From an uncultured Muribaculaceae bacterium (GTDB taxonomy: Bacteria; Bacteroidota; Bacteroidia; Bacteroidales; Muribaculaceae), in the NCBI GenBank assembly GCA_947179295.1, contig CAMXAZ010000005.1, forward strand, positions 1-64,000: a DNA stretch of 64,000 bases. Direction: 5' to 3'. A program made the position numbers and the translations under genes. The notes below the pieces were generated by a model. The model made no database searches and had not been told where the DNA came from. It was given only the letters and a program-made list of their open reading frames with translations. This document shows positions 21,825 through 29,772 of the stretch, piece by piece. Numbering within the stretch: the first letter of the stretch is position 1; the number at the start of each line of letters is the position of its first letter.

Positions 21825-23150
21825 ATGAAAGAAAAAGACATCATATCAAACATAGCCTCCCGCCTCGCCATCACCGAACTCAACGCCATGCAGAAACGCA
21901 TGGCATCTGTAAAGACCGGAGGCAACACCATAACACTCCTGGCTCCGACAGGGTCCGGCAAGACCGTGGCATTCGCCATAGCTCTGCTCAAAAGCCTCGG
22001 CCCGGCCGACGGACGGGTCCGTGCCGTGGTCATGGCCCCCTCGCGCGAACTTGTGCTCCAGATCTTCAACGTGATCCGCCCCATAGCCACCGGACTCAAG
22101 ACCGTGGCTTTCTACGGCGGACACTCAATGCAGGAAGAAAAAAACTCACTGTCTGTAACCCCTGACATCATCATCGCCACTCCCGGCCGTCTGCTCGACC
22201 ACATCACCCGCGGTCTTGTCGACCTGTCAGGAGTGCGCGCGCTTGTGCTTGATGAATACGACAAAGCCCTCGAACTCGGATTTGCCGACGAAATGAAGCG
22301 CGTGTGCAAAAAACTTACATCTCTCAGCCTCATAATCCTCACTTCAGCCACACGCCTTGACGAAATCCCCCCATTCCTCCCGGTGACACAGACATCCGAA
22401 CTGATTGACTTCAGCTCTGATTCCTCTCCGCGCCGCAGAATGCAGATTGTCAACGTCCCGTCGCCGACACGCGACAAACTCGATACCCTCATCGACCTCC
22501 TGCGCTCGCTCGACAACGGACGTGTGATCGTCTTTGCAAACCACCGCGAAAGCGTAGAGCGCATCTACTCGGCCCTGCGCAAAGCCGGACTGCCGGCGGG
22601 AATCTATCATGGCGGCCTCGAACAGAACGACCGCGAAAACGCCATCGAGATGCTCAACAACGGATCGACCCCCATACTCGTCTCAACCGACCTCGGAGCC
22701 CGCGGTCTTGACATCCCCGAACTTTCGGCCGTAATCCACTATCATCTCCCCCCATCGCCTGAAGCCTGGACCCACCGCAACGGCCGCACAGCCCGTCAGC
22801 AGGCCTCCGGAGAGGTCTATGTCATCACCTCCGAAGGCGAAAACCTGCCCGAATATCTCGAATGGGACCGCGAACTGGTGCCGCAAGGCAAAAGCTCCGA
22901 TCCGATCGTCTCCGATACCGCCACTCTATATTTCAACGTAGGCAAAAAAGAAAAAATCTCACGAGGCGACATCGTAGGCTTCCTCGTAGCCAAAGGCAAC
23001 CTTGACGCCGGAGCGATAGGCCGCATAGCCCTGCGCGACCACTCTGCGCTTGTGGCCGTACCTCTCAAAGAAGCCGCAAGGCTCGTCGACATCCTCAACA
23101 GCCACAAAATCAAAAACACCCGCGCCAGAATCACCCGCCTCGGCAAGTAG
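21825..23150 (+). CDS. DEAD-box-like RNA helicase (DEYD variant)
   Basis: SF2 helicase of 441 aa from the ATG at 21825 (MKEKDIISNIASRL); the track's upstream extension overlaps the glucosaminidase gene and is not needed. Motifs in order: Q-like ITELNAMQKRM, APTGSGKT (Walker A), PSRELVLQ, TPGRLLD, LDEYDKALELGF (Walker B with DEYD in place of DEAD), TSAT, STDLGARGLDIP and HRNGRTAR. RNA remodelling is inferred. It ends before a strong palindromic terminator. Confidence 0.88.
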   Translation: MKEKDIISNIASRLAITELNAMQKRMASVKTGGNTITLLAPTGSGKTVAFAIALLKSLGPADGRVRAVVMAPSRELVLQIFNVIRPIATGLKTVAFYGGHSMQEEKNSLSVTPDIIIATPGRLLDHITRGLVDLSGVRALVLDEYDKALELGFADEMKRVCKKLTSLSLIILTSATRLDEIPPFLPVTQTSELIDFSSDSSPRRRMQIVNVPSPTRDKLDTLIDLLRSLDNGRVIVFANHRESVERIYSALRKAGLPAGIYHGGLEQNDRENAIEMLNNGSTPILVSTDLGARGLDIPELSAVIHYHLPPSPEAWTHRNGRTARQQASGEVYVITSEGENLPEYLEWDRELVPQGKSSDPIVSDTATLYFNVGKKEKISRGDIVGFLVAKGNLDAGAIGRIALRDHSALVAVPLKEAARLVDILNSHKIKNTRARITRLGK

Positions 23151-23205
23151 TACTCCGGCCAATCAATCAGACCATTAGAGTCGGTTCGACAAAGACATCG
23201 AATAA

Positions 23206-23252
23206 CTGACGAGGGTGTATCAGATTTCTGAAATCTGATACACCCTCGTCAG
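23206..23252. terminator. Perfect 47-nt palindrome, bidirectional terminator
   Basis: Two 23-nt arms (beginning CTGACGAGGGTGTATCAG) are exact reverse complements around a single central base. The palindrome sits between the convergent helicase and nitroreductase genes and is followed by a T-rich stretch. A bidirectional terminator is the simplest reading. Confidence 0.75.
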
Positions 23253-23273
23253 TTTATTCTATGCGGGACATTC

Positions 23274-24026
23274 TCAGCGGGTGATGTCAAACCCTCGCCG
23301 CTGCAGAGCGCGCAGCATACGGTAGTTCATCGCCTCACGGTAATAGCCCACGATATGTCCGGCCCAGTCGTTGTCACTTTTAGTTCCCTCGCGGGTGCGG
23401 TTATACTCGCTGACAGTCTCATCATAAGCCTCCAGCTCGTCAAGCATCGCCTCACTGTCCTGACGGTAGTGATTCTTGTGGACCACAAGGCTTACAGGCT
23501 GCTTAGGCTTCAGATCCGGATGCTCGCGTGGCACTCCGAGAGCCAGACCGCAGACCACAAAAGTCTTGTCGGGAAGCTTCATCAGCGATGCCACTGCCTC
23601 AGGAGCCGCCGTGCGGGCATAGCCGATCGGACATGTACCCAGCCCAAGAGACTCCGCCATAGTCAGCGCGCTCATCATAGCCAGAGTCGCATCAACAACC
23701 CCGACAATCAGCCCGTCGGCCGTATTGGTAAAACCGGGGATATCAATCCCCTTCTCCTCGCTGAGCAGAGCAATCTTATGATAGTCAATAAGGAAAAGCA
23801 GAAAATGGCTGCAAGTCTTGATCTGCTTCTGACCCGTCAGGCCGTAGAGCTGCTCCTTAACATCCTGGTCTGTAATGTCAATCACAGAAAACTGCTGACC
23901 GTTGTAGCTCGTCGGAGTATTGCGGACAGCTTCATAGATCAAAGCCATCTGATCGTCGGTAATCGGCTCACGCTCATAACGGCGCACGGAGCGACGGTCC
24001 AAAAGTGTATCTTTCACATCTTTCAT
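23274..24026 (-). CDS. Nitroreductase family flavoprotein
   Basis: FMN-dependent oxidoreductase of 250 aa, NfsA/FRP-like. The N-terminal RRSVRRYEREPITDDQ is the flavin-phosphate-binding segment. NTPTSYNGQQFSVIDI and LGTCPIGYAR support the fold. The substrate (nitro compounds, quinones or flavin) cannot be told from sequence. It is monocistronic and convergent with the helicase gene. Confidence 0.88.
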   Translation of the reverse strand: MKDVKDTLLDRRSVRRYEREPITDDQMALIYEAVRNTPTSYNGQQFSVIDITDQDVKEQLYGLTGQKQIKTCSHFLLFLIDYHKIALLSEEKGIDIPGFTNTADGLIVGVVDATLAMMSALTMAESLGLGTCPIGYARTAAPEAVASLMKLPDKTFVVCGLALGVPREHPDLKPKQPVSLVVHKNHYRQDSEAMLDELEAYDETVSEYNRTREGTKSDNDWAGHIVGYYREAMNYRMLRALQRRGFDITR

Positions 24027-24189
24027 GTCAGGTAACCAAATTTATCAATAGTAGGGAGTATAGACGTTGATATGGCGGCATAATCCCGGATAGATCCGGA
24101 TATATGTCGTTTAAACAAACATCTAACCGAACTTGTTCACACCTGACACCCTTCATGACTCCGCTCTTGCACACCTCTGCCAAATCGAC

Positions 24190-24197
24190 TAACTTTG
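24190..24197 (+). promoter_or_regulatory. -7 box almost abutting the antiporter ATG
   Basis: TAACTTTG lies 5 nt before the ATG at 24203, with a TTG at 24165-24167 as a possible -33 element. By the usual Bacteroidota spacing the transcript would start at or next to the ATG, giving a leaderless mRNA. Confidence 0.45.
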
Positions 24198-24202
24198 TGC
24201 CT

Positions 24203-25708
24203 ATGGAACTCATCACCTCTGAAAACATAATCCTCATCGGCTCCATCCTCCTGATAGCCGGAGTCCTCATCGGCAAATCGAGCTACCGCTTCGGGCTGCC
24301 GCTCCTGCTCATCTTCCTTCTTGTCGGCATGGCCTTCGGCACCGACGGAGTCGGCATCCAGTTCAGCAACATGCACTCCGCCCAGTTCATAGGCATGATA
24401 GCCCTCTGCATCATCCTCTTCTCAGGCGGCATGGGCACAAGGCTCTCGGCGATACGCCCCGTCATAGTCCCCGGACTCATACTCTCGACCATCGGAGTAC
24501 TCCTCACCGCACTTCTCACCGGACTGTTCATCTGGTGGCTCTCCGGCATGGACTGGACTAACATACATTTTGCCTTCATCCCATCCCTGCTCCTGGCAGC
24601 CACAATGTCATCCACAGACTCCGCCTCGGTCTTCGGCATACTCGGCAGCCAGAAAGTGGGCCTGCGCAACCATCTGCGCCCCATGCTCGAACTCGAAAGC
24701 GGATCAAACGACCCGATGGCCTACATGCTCACCATCATCCTAATCGAAACCATCACCCTCGGCGGCGAACTCTCAGCCGGAACCATAATCCTTGAGCTGA
24801 TCCTGCAGTTCGGAGTCGGCGCCGCCGGCGGATTCCTCATGGGCAAACTCACCCTGTGGCTCATAGGCGTCTACCGGCGCATCGACGCCAACGCCCAGTC
24901 AAAAGAAGACGCAGGGCAGGCCACATCAATGATCTCCATCCTCATGATCGGAGCCGTGTTCTTCACCTTCGCCATCACCACAGCCCTCGCCGGCAACGGC
25001 TATCTCGCCGTCTACATCTGCGGCATAGTCCTTGGCAACGCCACCCTCCCCAACCACCGCGGCATCACCAAATTTCTCGACGGCATGACATGGCTCGCAC
25101 AAATCGTGGTCTTCCTCATGCTCGGCCTCCTCGTCAACCCCCATGAGATGATCGACGTAGCCGCCGTCTCCCTCCTCATCGGAATCTTCATGATCCTCAT
25201 CGGACGCCCCCTGAGCATATTCCTCTCCCTCGCCCCACTGCACAAAATCAGCCTTCGCTCCAAAGCCTTCATCTCCTGGGTAGGCCTTCGCGGAGCCGTC
25301 CCCATCATCTTCGCCACCTACCCCGTAGTCTCCGGAATAGAAGGAGCCGGACAGATCTTCAATATCGTATTCTTCATCACCATCCTCTCCCTGCTCATCC
25401 AGGGCACCACAGTAATCACAGCCGCCCGCCGTCTCGACCTGATCTCCACCGACAACCCTGACAATGAAGACTTCGGCGTAGAACTCGCTGACGAACTCCC
25501 AACCTCCCTCCAGACCCTCACCCTCACCCCCGACCATCTCGCCAAAGCCACCACCCTGCGCGACATGCAACTCCCCCCAGGCAGCCTCGTCATGATGATC
25601 CGCCGCGGCAACCGCTACATAGTCCCCAACGGCACACGCCATCTCCAGCCAGGTGACACCCTCCTCATCATCAAGGAAGACAGCACAACCAATCCCGTAA
25701 AAGCATAG
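24203..25708 (+). CDS. cvrA: Potassium/proton antiporter (CPA1 type with RCK_C)
   Basis: Inner-membrane cation/H+ exchanger of about 501 aa. Residues 1-400 form a run of roughly 12-13 hydrophobic helices with typical exchanger motifs (FSGGMGTRLSAIRP, SSTDSASVFGI, ELESGSNDPMAYML). The C-terminal about 90 residues are soluble and end in a TrkA_C-like domain (LPPGSLVMMIRRG...LQPGDTLLII). The track start at 24104 is unlikely; MELITSEN at 24203 begins the first helix and follows a promoter box. The name CvrA is by architecture; ion specificity is inferred. Confidence 0.85.
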   Translation: MELITSENIILIGSILLIAGVLIGKSSYRFGLPLLLIFLLVGMAFGTDGVGIQFSNMHSAQFIGMIALCIILFSGGMGTRLSAIRPVIVPGLILSTIGVLLTALLTGLFIWWLSGMDWTNIHFAFIPSLLLAATMSSTDSASVFGILGSQKVGLRNHLRPMLELESGSNDPMAYMLTIILIETITLGGELSAGTIILELILQFGVGAAGGFLMGKLTLWLIGVYRRIDANAQSKEDAGQATSMISILMIGAVFFTFAITTALAGNGYLAVYICGIVLGNATLPNHRGITKFLDGMTWLAQIVVFLMLGLLVNPHEMIDVAAVSLLIGIFMILIGRPLSIFLSLAPLHKISLRSKAFISWVGLRGAVPIIFATYPVVSGIEGAGQIFNIVFFITILSLLIQGTTVITAARRLDLISTDNPDNEDFGVELADELPTSLQTLTLTPDHLAKATTLRDMQLPPGSLVMMIRRGNRYIVPNGTRHLQPGDTLLIIKEDSTTNPVKA

Positions 25709-25944
25709 AGATACCCCGGCAGCAACCTCATCCTCCCCGCCAGAGAGGAGGATATAAAGAAATCCATCTGAGAACCCGGTCAAAATCACAGCATTGTAAT
25801 ATTCCGTAATATTCCGGATAAAAAAAATCGGCAAAAAAGCGCCTGACATATTTGACGGAAACAAAAAAATACCTACCTTTGCAACGCAAAACGCCTGAGG
25901 CCCCGTCAGCCCCGCAGTTGACATCAGCCACAAACAAAAGGCAC
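25709..25944. other. Intergenic region before the tRNA gene
   Basis: About 235 nt without a gene. It includes a promoter (25851-25881) feeding the tRNA gene at 25945. A long antisense ORF on the minus strand ending in this region is a shadow of the antiporter gene. Confidence 0.5.
25851..25881 (+). promoter_or_regulatory. Consensus promoter of the tRNA gene
   Basis: TTTG (25851-25854), exactly 19 nt, then TACCTTTG (25874-25881): a full match to the Bacteroidota consensus. It is about 64 nt before the tRNA. Confidence 0.75.
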
Positions 25945-26018
25945 GGTCCTATAGCTCAGTTGGTTAGAGCACCTGACTCATAATCAGGGAGTCCTTGGTT
26001 CAAGCCCAAGTGGGACCA
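25945..26018 (+). tRNA. tRNA with CAT anticodon (elongator Met, or Ile2)
   Basis: 74 nt fold as a full cloverleaf. The acceptor is GGTCCTA with TGGGACC (one G-T pair). The D arm is GCTCAGTTGGTTAGAGC. The anticodon stem CCTGA/TCAGG has loop CTCATAA (anticodon CAT). The T arm is CTTGG/CCAAG. Discriminator is A and CCA is not encoded. Sequence alone does not separate elongator tRNA-Met from the lysidine-modified tRNA-Ile2. Its 3' end is the integration site of the neighbouring element. Confidence 0.93.
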
Positions 26019-26019
26019 C
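26005..26019 (+). repeat. attL core, 15-bp direct repeat in the tRNA 3' end
   Basis: CCCAAGTGGGACCAC spans the end of the T loop to just past the tRNA 3' end, and is repeated exactly at 42701-42715. This matches tRNA-targeted tyrosine-integrase elements, where the element restores the tRNA end. Confidence 0.85.
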
Positions 26020-26047
26020 AACAAGCGAAAGCAATTTGCGGAAGAAT

Positions 26048-26082
26048 CCTGAAAATCAATGATTTTCAGGATTCTTTGCGTT
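26048..26082 (+). terminator. Terminator just inside the element's left end
   Basis: GAATCCTGAAAATC pairs with GATTTTCAGGATTC and is followed by TTTG. It would end the tRNA transcript. Confidence 0.65.
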
Positions 26083-26260
26083 TGTACTCCTGCGCAAAAT
26101 CCGGCAGAACGAGGCACTTCGCGTTGGAGCATCCGTTGGACTTGATTTTTGGGCCGAATAGTCCAACAATTAGTATCTAAACCGCTGATTGACCTTTGAT
26201 TGCCTGCGGTTTTCTCTTCTTGTCAAAGAACTATTGTTTAATCAAAAATGTTTATTTGAC

Positions 26261-27490
26261 ATGCAACAAAGAAAATCGACTTTCAGCATCCTCTTTTACA
26301 TTAAGAGGAAGAAGCTGTTGAAAAACGGTGATGCGCCGGTGTATATGCGCGTCACTGTCGATGGCCGTTTCCTTGAAGCGTCCCTCAAACGAGGTGTGAA
26401 CCCAAAGGTGTGGAATGAGAAGAAGCAGCGTTCCACTGGTCGCGACCGTCTGTCGCTCGAACTTAACGACTATCTGGACGATACATTGTCTAAGCTTCTC
26501 AAAATTCATCAGCGCTTTATCGATGAGAAGAAAGTGATCAACCCTAAAACCATTCTTGATGAGTGGAACGGCAAGGTTGAGAAGCCTAAAATGCTCTGCG
26601 AAGTGTTCAAGGAAGACAACAAGAAGTATCGCCAGCGTCTTGAGATTGGCGACGTGGTGCTAAATACCGTGTTACGCAACGAGAGAGCCGAGCGTTATCT
26701 CGGCGAGTTCATCCGCAAGAAATATAACGTGAATGATATACCATTCTCTTCCATCGACAATGCGTTTGTACGCGACTTCCATCTCTTCCTCCGCGTTGAC
26801 AAAAAGCAGGAGCAGAACACAGCCAACAAGTACTGCAAGATTCTTAAGCGAATCGTCACCCTTGCACTCGACAACAAATGGATGGAAATAAATCCGTTCC
26901 AAGGAATGCGGTTTCAGGCTAAGGCGACCAATCGTCAATTCCTTACCGAAAAGGAGCTTTCAACAATAATGAACAAGACATTCACCCTTGAACGTCTGAA
27001 TATAGTCCGCGACATATTCGTGTTCTGTGCGCTGACCGGGCTGTCATTCTCAGATGTCGAAGGTTTGAAACCGGAACATGTTTCCGTTGACGATGATGGC
27101 AACTACTGGATTCACAAAGCTCGTCAGAAGACGAAGAACGTGTGCAGCATACCATATCTGGAGTCGGCACGTGAAATCGCTGATAGATATAAAGGACACC
27201 ATCTTTGTGAATCCCGTGGAGTTCTCCTTCCGGTTATTTCCAATCAAAGGATGAATTCGTATCTTGGCGAAATTGCCGGTATATGTGGCATCGCCAAGCC
27301 TCTCACAATGCATATCGCCCGCCATTCATTTGCTTGTCTTGCACTTGCCAATGGCGTATCGATGGAGATTATCGCAAGAATGCTGGGACACTCCGACATC
27401 CGGACTACCAAAATCTATGCAAAAGTAATAGACAAATCCATTGCGGAACAGATAGGTGGTTTAGCTGCCAAATTCGGTTCTCAAAAATAA
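26261..27490 (+). CDS. Tyrosine recombinase/integrase
   Basis: Bacteroidota-type integrase of 409 aa from the ATG at 26261 (MQQRKSTFSILFYI); the track adds 24 upstream residues. An N-terminal arm-binding and SAM-like domain covers about residues 1-210, followed by the catalytic domain. HIARHSFA supplies His and Arg, LGHSDIRTTKIYAKV supplies the His and the tyrosine nucleophile. The first catalytic Arg position reads TGLSFSDVEGL with Ser, as in other Bacteroides integrases such as IntDOT. It lies directly inside attL, so it almost surely moves this element. Confidence 0.93.
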   Translation: MQQRKSTFSILFYIKRKKLLKNGDAPVYMRVTVDGRFLEASLKRGVNPKVWNEKKQRSTGRDRLSLELNDYLDDTLSKLLKIHQRFIDEKKVINPKTILDEWNGKVEKPKMLCEVFKEDNKKYRQRLEIGDVVLNTVLRNERAERYLGEFIRKKYNVNDIPFSSIDNAFVRDFHLFLRVDKKQEQNTANKYCKILKRIVTLALDNKWMEINPFQGMRFQAKATNRQFLTEKELSTIMNKTFTLERLNIVRDIFVFCALTGLSFSDVEGLKPEHVSVDDDGNYWIHKARQKTKNVCSIPYLESAREIADRYKGHHLCESRGVLLPVISNQRMNSYLGEIAGICGIAKPLTMHIARHSFACLALANGVSMEIIARMLGHSDIRTTKIYAKVIDKSIAEQIGGLAAKFGSQK

Positions 27491-27508
27491 TCATATATCA
27501 TATAATAT

Positions 27509-27552
27509 CACAATCCACCCCGGCCGCTTTTCCACAGTCGGGGTGGATTGTG
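27509..27552. terminator. Bidirectional terminator between integrase and HTH genes
   Basis: Exact 14-bp arms, CACAATCCACCCCG and CGGGGTGGATTGTG, between convergent genes. Confidence 0.75.
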
Positions 27553-27553
27553 T

Positions 27554-27856
27554 CTAATCGTCAGTTCTGAATGGCGGGAGATAGTAGCGTTGCAGAAATT
27601 GCTCGATTTCTTTCTCGTCGTATAGTATCTTGCCGGGGAGATCGTAATATCCGAACTCGCCTTTGGCCCGATAGTTGGCAAGCGTCCGCCTGCTCACGTT
27701 GAGAATATCCCCAAGCTGCCTGTCCGTGATGTATCGTCCGTGATTGTAATCTCCGCATAGCTCGTCAATGTCGCGTATTCCGTCATCGAGTCTGTCAAGT
27801 GCGTGGAATATACGGGCGATTTCATCACCGGATATAGTCTGAATGTTATCCGCCAT
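27554..27856 (-). CDS. Helix-turn-helix (excisionase-like) protein, distal
   Basis: Small HTH protein of about 100 aa from MADNIQTIS (27856). The middle reads YITDRQLGDILNVSRRTLANYRAKGEFGYYDL, a MerR/excisionase-type winged-helix unit with a following beta wing, and a KILYDEKEIEQFL tail. Such proteins sit next to integrases in Bacteroides elements and are thought to aid excision or regulate. Its start overlaps the stop of the upstream HTH gene by 11 nt, so the two are translated together. Confidence 0.75.
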   Translation of the reverse strand: MADNIQTISGDEIARIFHALDRLDDGIRDIDELCGDYNHGRYITDRQLGDILNVSRRTLANYRAKGEFGYYDLPGKILYDEKEIEQFLQRYYLPPFRTDD

Positions 27857-28133
27857 CCTTTCTGTATGACTTGGAGATGAAACGGTCAATTTCTTTAAGC
27901 GGATACATCACCTTGCCGTCAATGATGGTGTAGCCGATTTTGCCGGAGGAGCGCAGCGACTGCAACGACCGTTTTCCGCGTTGGAGAAGTCTCTGCGCCC
28001 TTTCATTGTCAACCCAGTTGCCGAGTGGATGGCAGCCGAGGTTGCCCATTGCCAATTCAATCTTTGCCGAATACTCCGTTATCCGTGCTACAATGGCATT
28101 GAATATGGCGCGTTCAATAAGAATGTAGTCCAT
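27846..28133 (-). CDS. Helix-turn-helix (excisionase-like) protein, proximal
   Basis: HTH protein of about 95 aa from MDYILIERAIF (28133); the track starts nine residues earlier. WVDNERAQRLLQRGKRSLQSLRSSGKIGYTIIDGKVMYPLKEIDRFI is a degenerate excisionase-type HTH with a beta wing. It forms a two-gene unit with the next HTH gene on the strand opposite the integrase. The function (excision factor or regulator) is inferred from family and position. Confidence 0.72.
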   Translation of the reverse strand: MDYILIERAIFNAIVARITEYSAKIELAMGNLGCHPLGNWVDNERAQRLLQRGKRSLQSLRSSGKIGYTIIDGKVMYPLKEIDRFISKSYRKDGG

Positions 28134-28338
28134 GACATTTTTGAAGATAATATTAAACATATTGTTTGCCCGGCTTTATAGCCGTGTCCGGGTCTATTCT
28201 GCCTGAATCATTTGAACCGGCATATAAATTGCGCTCAGGCATCGTTCCGGATTCAAAACCTGTCACATCCGTCTGTCGCCGGACAGCTATTCACACACCT
28301 ACTTGTGTCTAGCGACATTGGTCGACAGTCATAACCGG

Positions 28339-28482
28339 TTGTTGCAACGTTGATATGTTGTAACGTCATAACGTTGGTACATTAGGACGTTGGAACGTTT
28401 GGACATTATTATGTTGTAACATTGGAACGTTATGACGTTGCGATGTTGCAACGCTATTACGTTGGCACTCTGTGACATGCAG
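28339..28482. repeat. Degenerate tandem array, 8-bp period (about 17 units)
   Basis: From 28347 to 28466 fifteen consecutive 8-mers fit A(C/T)(G/A)(T/C)(T/C)(G/A/T)NN, most being ACGTTGNN, without any phase slip. One looser unit lies before and two after. The last two bases of each unit vary freely while the hexamer is kept. That argues for repeated protein-binding sites spaced under one helical turn or a structural role, rather than a recent slippage repeat. Confidence 0.75.
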
Positions 28483-28875
28483 ACAGGGATGGATATTTGT
28501 CTGTATGCGGATGTCTCATCATCACTCTGCCGTCGTCAGCATTTGTGCCTCTGTGCAAGTAGAACGACATCTATGCTCAAAAAGATTTCTGATTGCCAGG
28601 TAGTTCCCGACTTTTCCAATATATTTCTCAACTTTTCCCAACTTTTTTATTTCGATGGCTATTGTTCCTGCAATATATGTTATAAAATGTACGCCTGCCA
28701 CGCATAAAGTCGCAGGAGGAACGCGCATTTATATCAAGGATGCTCGGCAAGAACCGGCACCCGGCTTCCTTTCATTGCGTCATACATAATATGACAGTGT
28801 GCTGATTTTTGCGTTGTTCTCTAATTCAATCTTCTGATTATCAGTTTGGATATTCACATGAACATGGCAAGGTAT

Positions 28876-28913
28876 GTTTTACGCAGCACAAAATTAGATT
28901 TGCTGCGTAAAAC
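28876..28913 (+). repeat. 13-bp perfect inverted repeat, candidate oriT
   Basis: GTTTTACGCAGCA and TGCTGCGTAAAAC flank a 12-nt AT-rich loop, about 95 nt upstream of the MobC-like gene. Perfect inverted repeats just upstream of mob genes are the usual layout of Bacteroides transfer origins. No nic consensus could be identified by eye. Confidence 0.5.
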
Positions 28914-29008
28914 CCTTGCATGTGATGGTTGCGATTACTCCAAAGTCGTAATCTCCATAAAGAAACCTGCGGTTGGCAGTTTCCAGCCATAACACAAAAA
29001 TATACCCA

Positions 29009-29437
29009 ATGAAACAAGAAATCAAGAAATCAGGGCGACCGCCCAAAACAGATGCAAATACTTTCCGTTGCTCAGTAAACTTCAATGCCACCGAAGAGGC
29101 TGCCCTCATGGCAATGCACGAACAATCAGGAGTAGCATCACTATCATCTTTTATAAAGATGCAGCTTTTTGGCAAGACTTTCAAGATTCACCATATTGAC
29201 GATAATGCTCGTATCTTCATTGATAAGCTTTCCTCTCTCAACGCCCATTACCGAACTATAGGTGTAGAATATAACTTTGTGGTTAAGCAACTCCGCCAAC
29301 ACTTCACTGAAAAGAAAGCAATGCAGGCCCTCTATAAACTGGAACAAGCCATCATCTCGCTCGTAAAAGTGAACCGCCAAATTGTCTCGCTCGCCAATGA
29401 CTTTGATGCCTATTGGCGAGAAAAAGACCGGAATTAG
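29009..29437 (+). CDS. MobC-like mobilisation (relaxosome) protein
   Basis: A 142-aa protein from MKQEIKKSGRPPK (29009). The pattern GRPPK near the N-terminus, a ribbon-helix-helix-like VNFNATEEAALMAMHEQSG, SLSSFIKMQLFG, and a helical C-terminal half (SLNAHYRTIGVEYN...LYKLEQ) is that of the small Bacteroides mobilisation proteins that bind oriT and help the relaxase. No relaxase gene follows; the next gene is an XRE regulator. The element may therefore rely on a relaxase in trans. Family assignment is by pattern only. Confidence 0.7.
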   Translation: MKQEIKKSGRPPKTDANTFRCSVNFNATEEAALMAMHEQSGVASLSSFIKMQLFGKTFKIHHIDDNARIFIDKLSSLNAHYRTIGVEYNFVVKQLRQHFTEKKAMQALYKLEQAIISLVKVNRQIVSLANDFDAYWREKDRN

Positions 29438-29481
29438 CACCCCTATACATCTGAAATGTAATATGTTTCACAACATAATCT

Positions 29482-29512
29482 TTTGTCAATTAAAGAATTC
29501 TTTGTAACTTTG
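29482..29512 (+). promoter_or_regulatory. Consensus promoter of the restriction/defence operon
   Basis: TTTG (29482-29485), exactly 19 nt, then TAACTTTG (29505-29512). The transcript would start near 29519, about 18 nt before the XRE start codon. It is the only strong promoter seen for the 13-kb operon that follows. Confidence 0.75.
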
Positions 29513-29536
29513 CAAATAACATCAAGAAATTGTCCC

Positions 29537-29770
29537 ATGTCAACAGAAACAATAGATATAGATATTGAGCGAATCAATCGACTAAAAGTAGTTTTAGCCG
29601 AGAAAAATAGAAAAGGCAAATGGCTCGCTGAGCAATTAGGCAAAAATGAAGCCACCGTCTCAAGATGGTGCTCAAATACTGCGCAGCCTTCATTGGAAAT
29701 GTTAGTGAGAATTGCATCTATTCTTAATGTTGATCCTCGGCAACTGTTAAATGGCAATAATATTGATTGA
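29537..29770 (+). CDS. XRE-family (Cro/C1-type) regulator
   Basis: A 77-aa single-domain HTH protein from MSTETIDIDIERINR (29537). The core reads KWLAEQLGKNEATVSRWCSN, a textbook HTH_3, followed by PSLEMLVRIASILNVDPRQLL. It is the first gene behind the operon promoter and ends 2 nt before the hsdM ATG. That placement, together with its small size, recalls the controller proteins of restriction-modification systems; autoregulation is inferred, and no operator could be identified. Confidence 0.85.
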   Translation: MSTETIDIDIERINRLKVVLAEKNRKGKWLAEQLGKNEATVSRWCSNTAQPSLEMLVRIASILNVDPRQLLNGNNID

Positions 29771-29772
29771 TT

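Larger units (their letters stand above)
28134..29008. other. 875-nt non-coding stretch with repeat array and oriT-like hairpin
   Basis: No convincing gene. It contains the 8-bp-period array (28339-28482) and a 13-bp inverted repeat (28876-28913), both listed separately. The listed ORF 28432-28707 overlaps the array and lacks protein character. It probably includes the transfer origin and control sites of the element. Confidence 0.55.

Noticed and set aside
24926-25933. 335-aa minus-strand ORF opposite the antiporter gene
   Set aside because: It is a shadow of a GC-rich membrane-protein gene: very acidic, Gly-rich composition without domains, while the plus strand encodes a clear antiporter.
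26189-26260. Upstream start of the integrase ORF given in the track
   Set aside because: The conserved integrase N-terminus begins at MQQRKSTF; the extra 24 residues have no family support.
28339-28482. Repeat array considered as a CRISPR
   Set aside because: The period is 8 bp with no spacers, and no cas genes are present.
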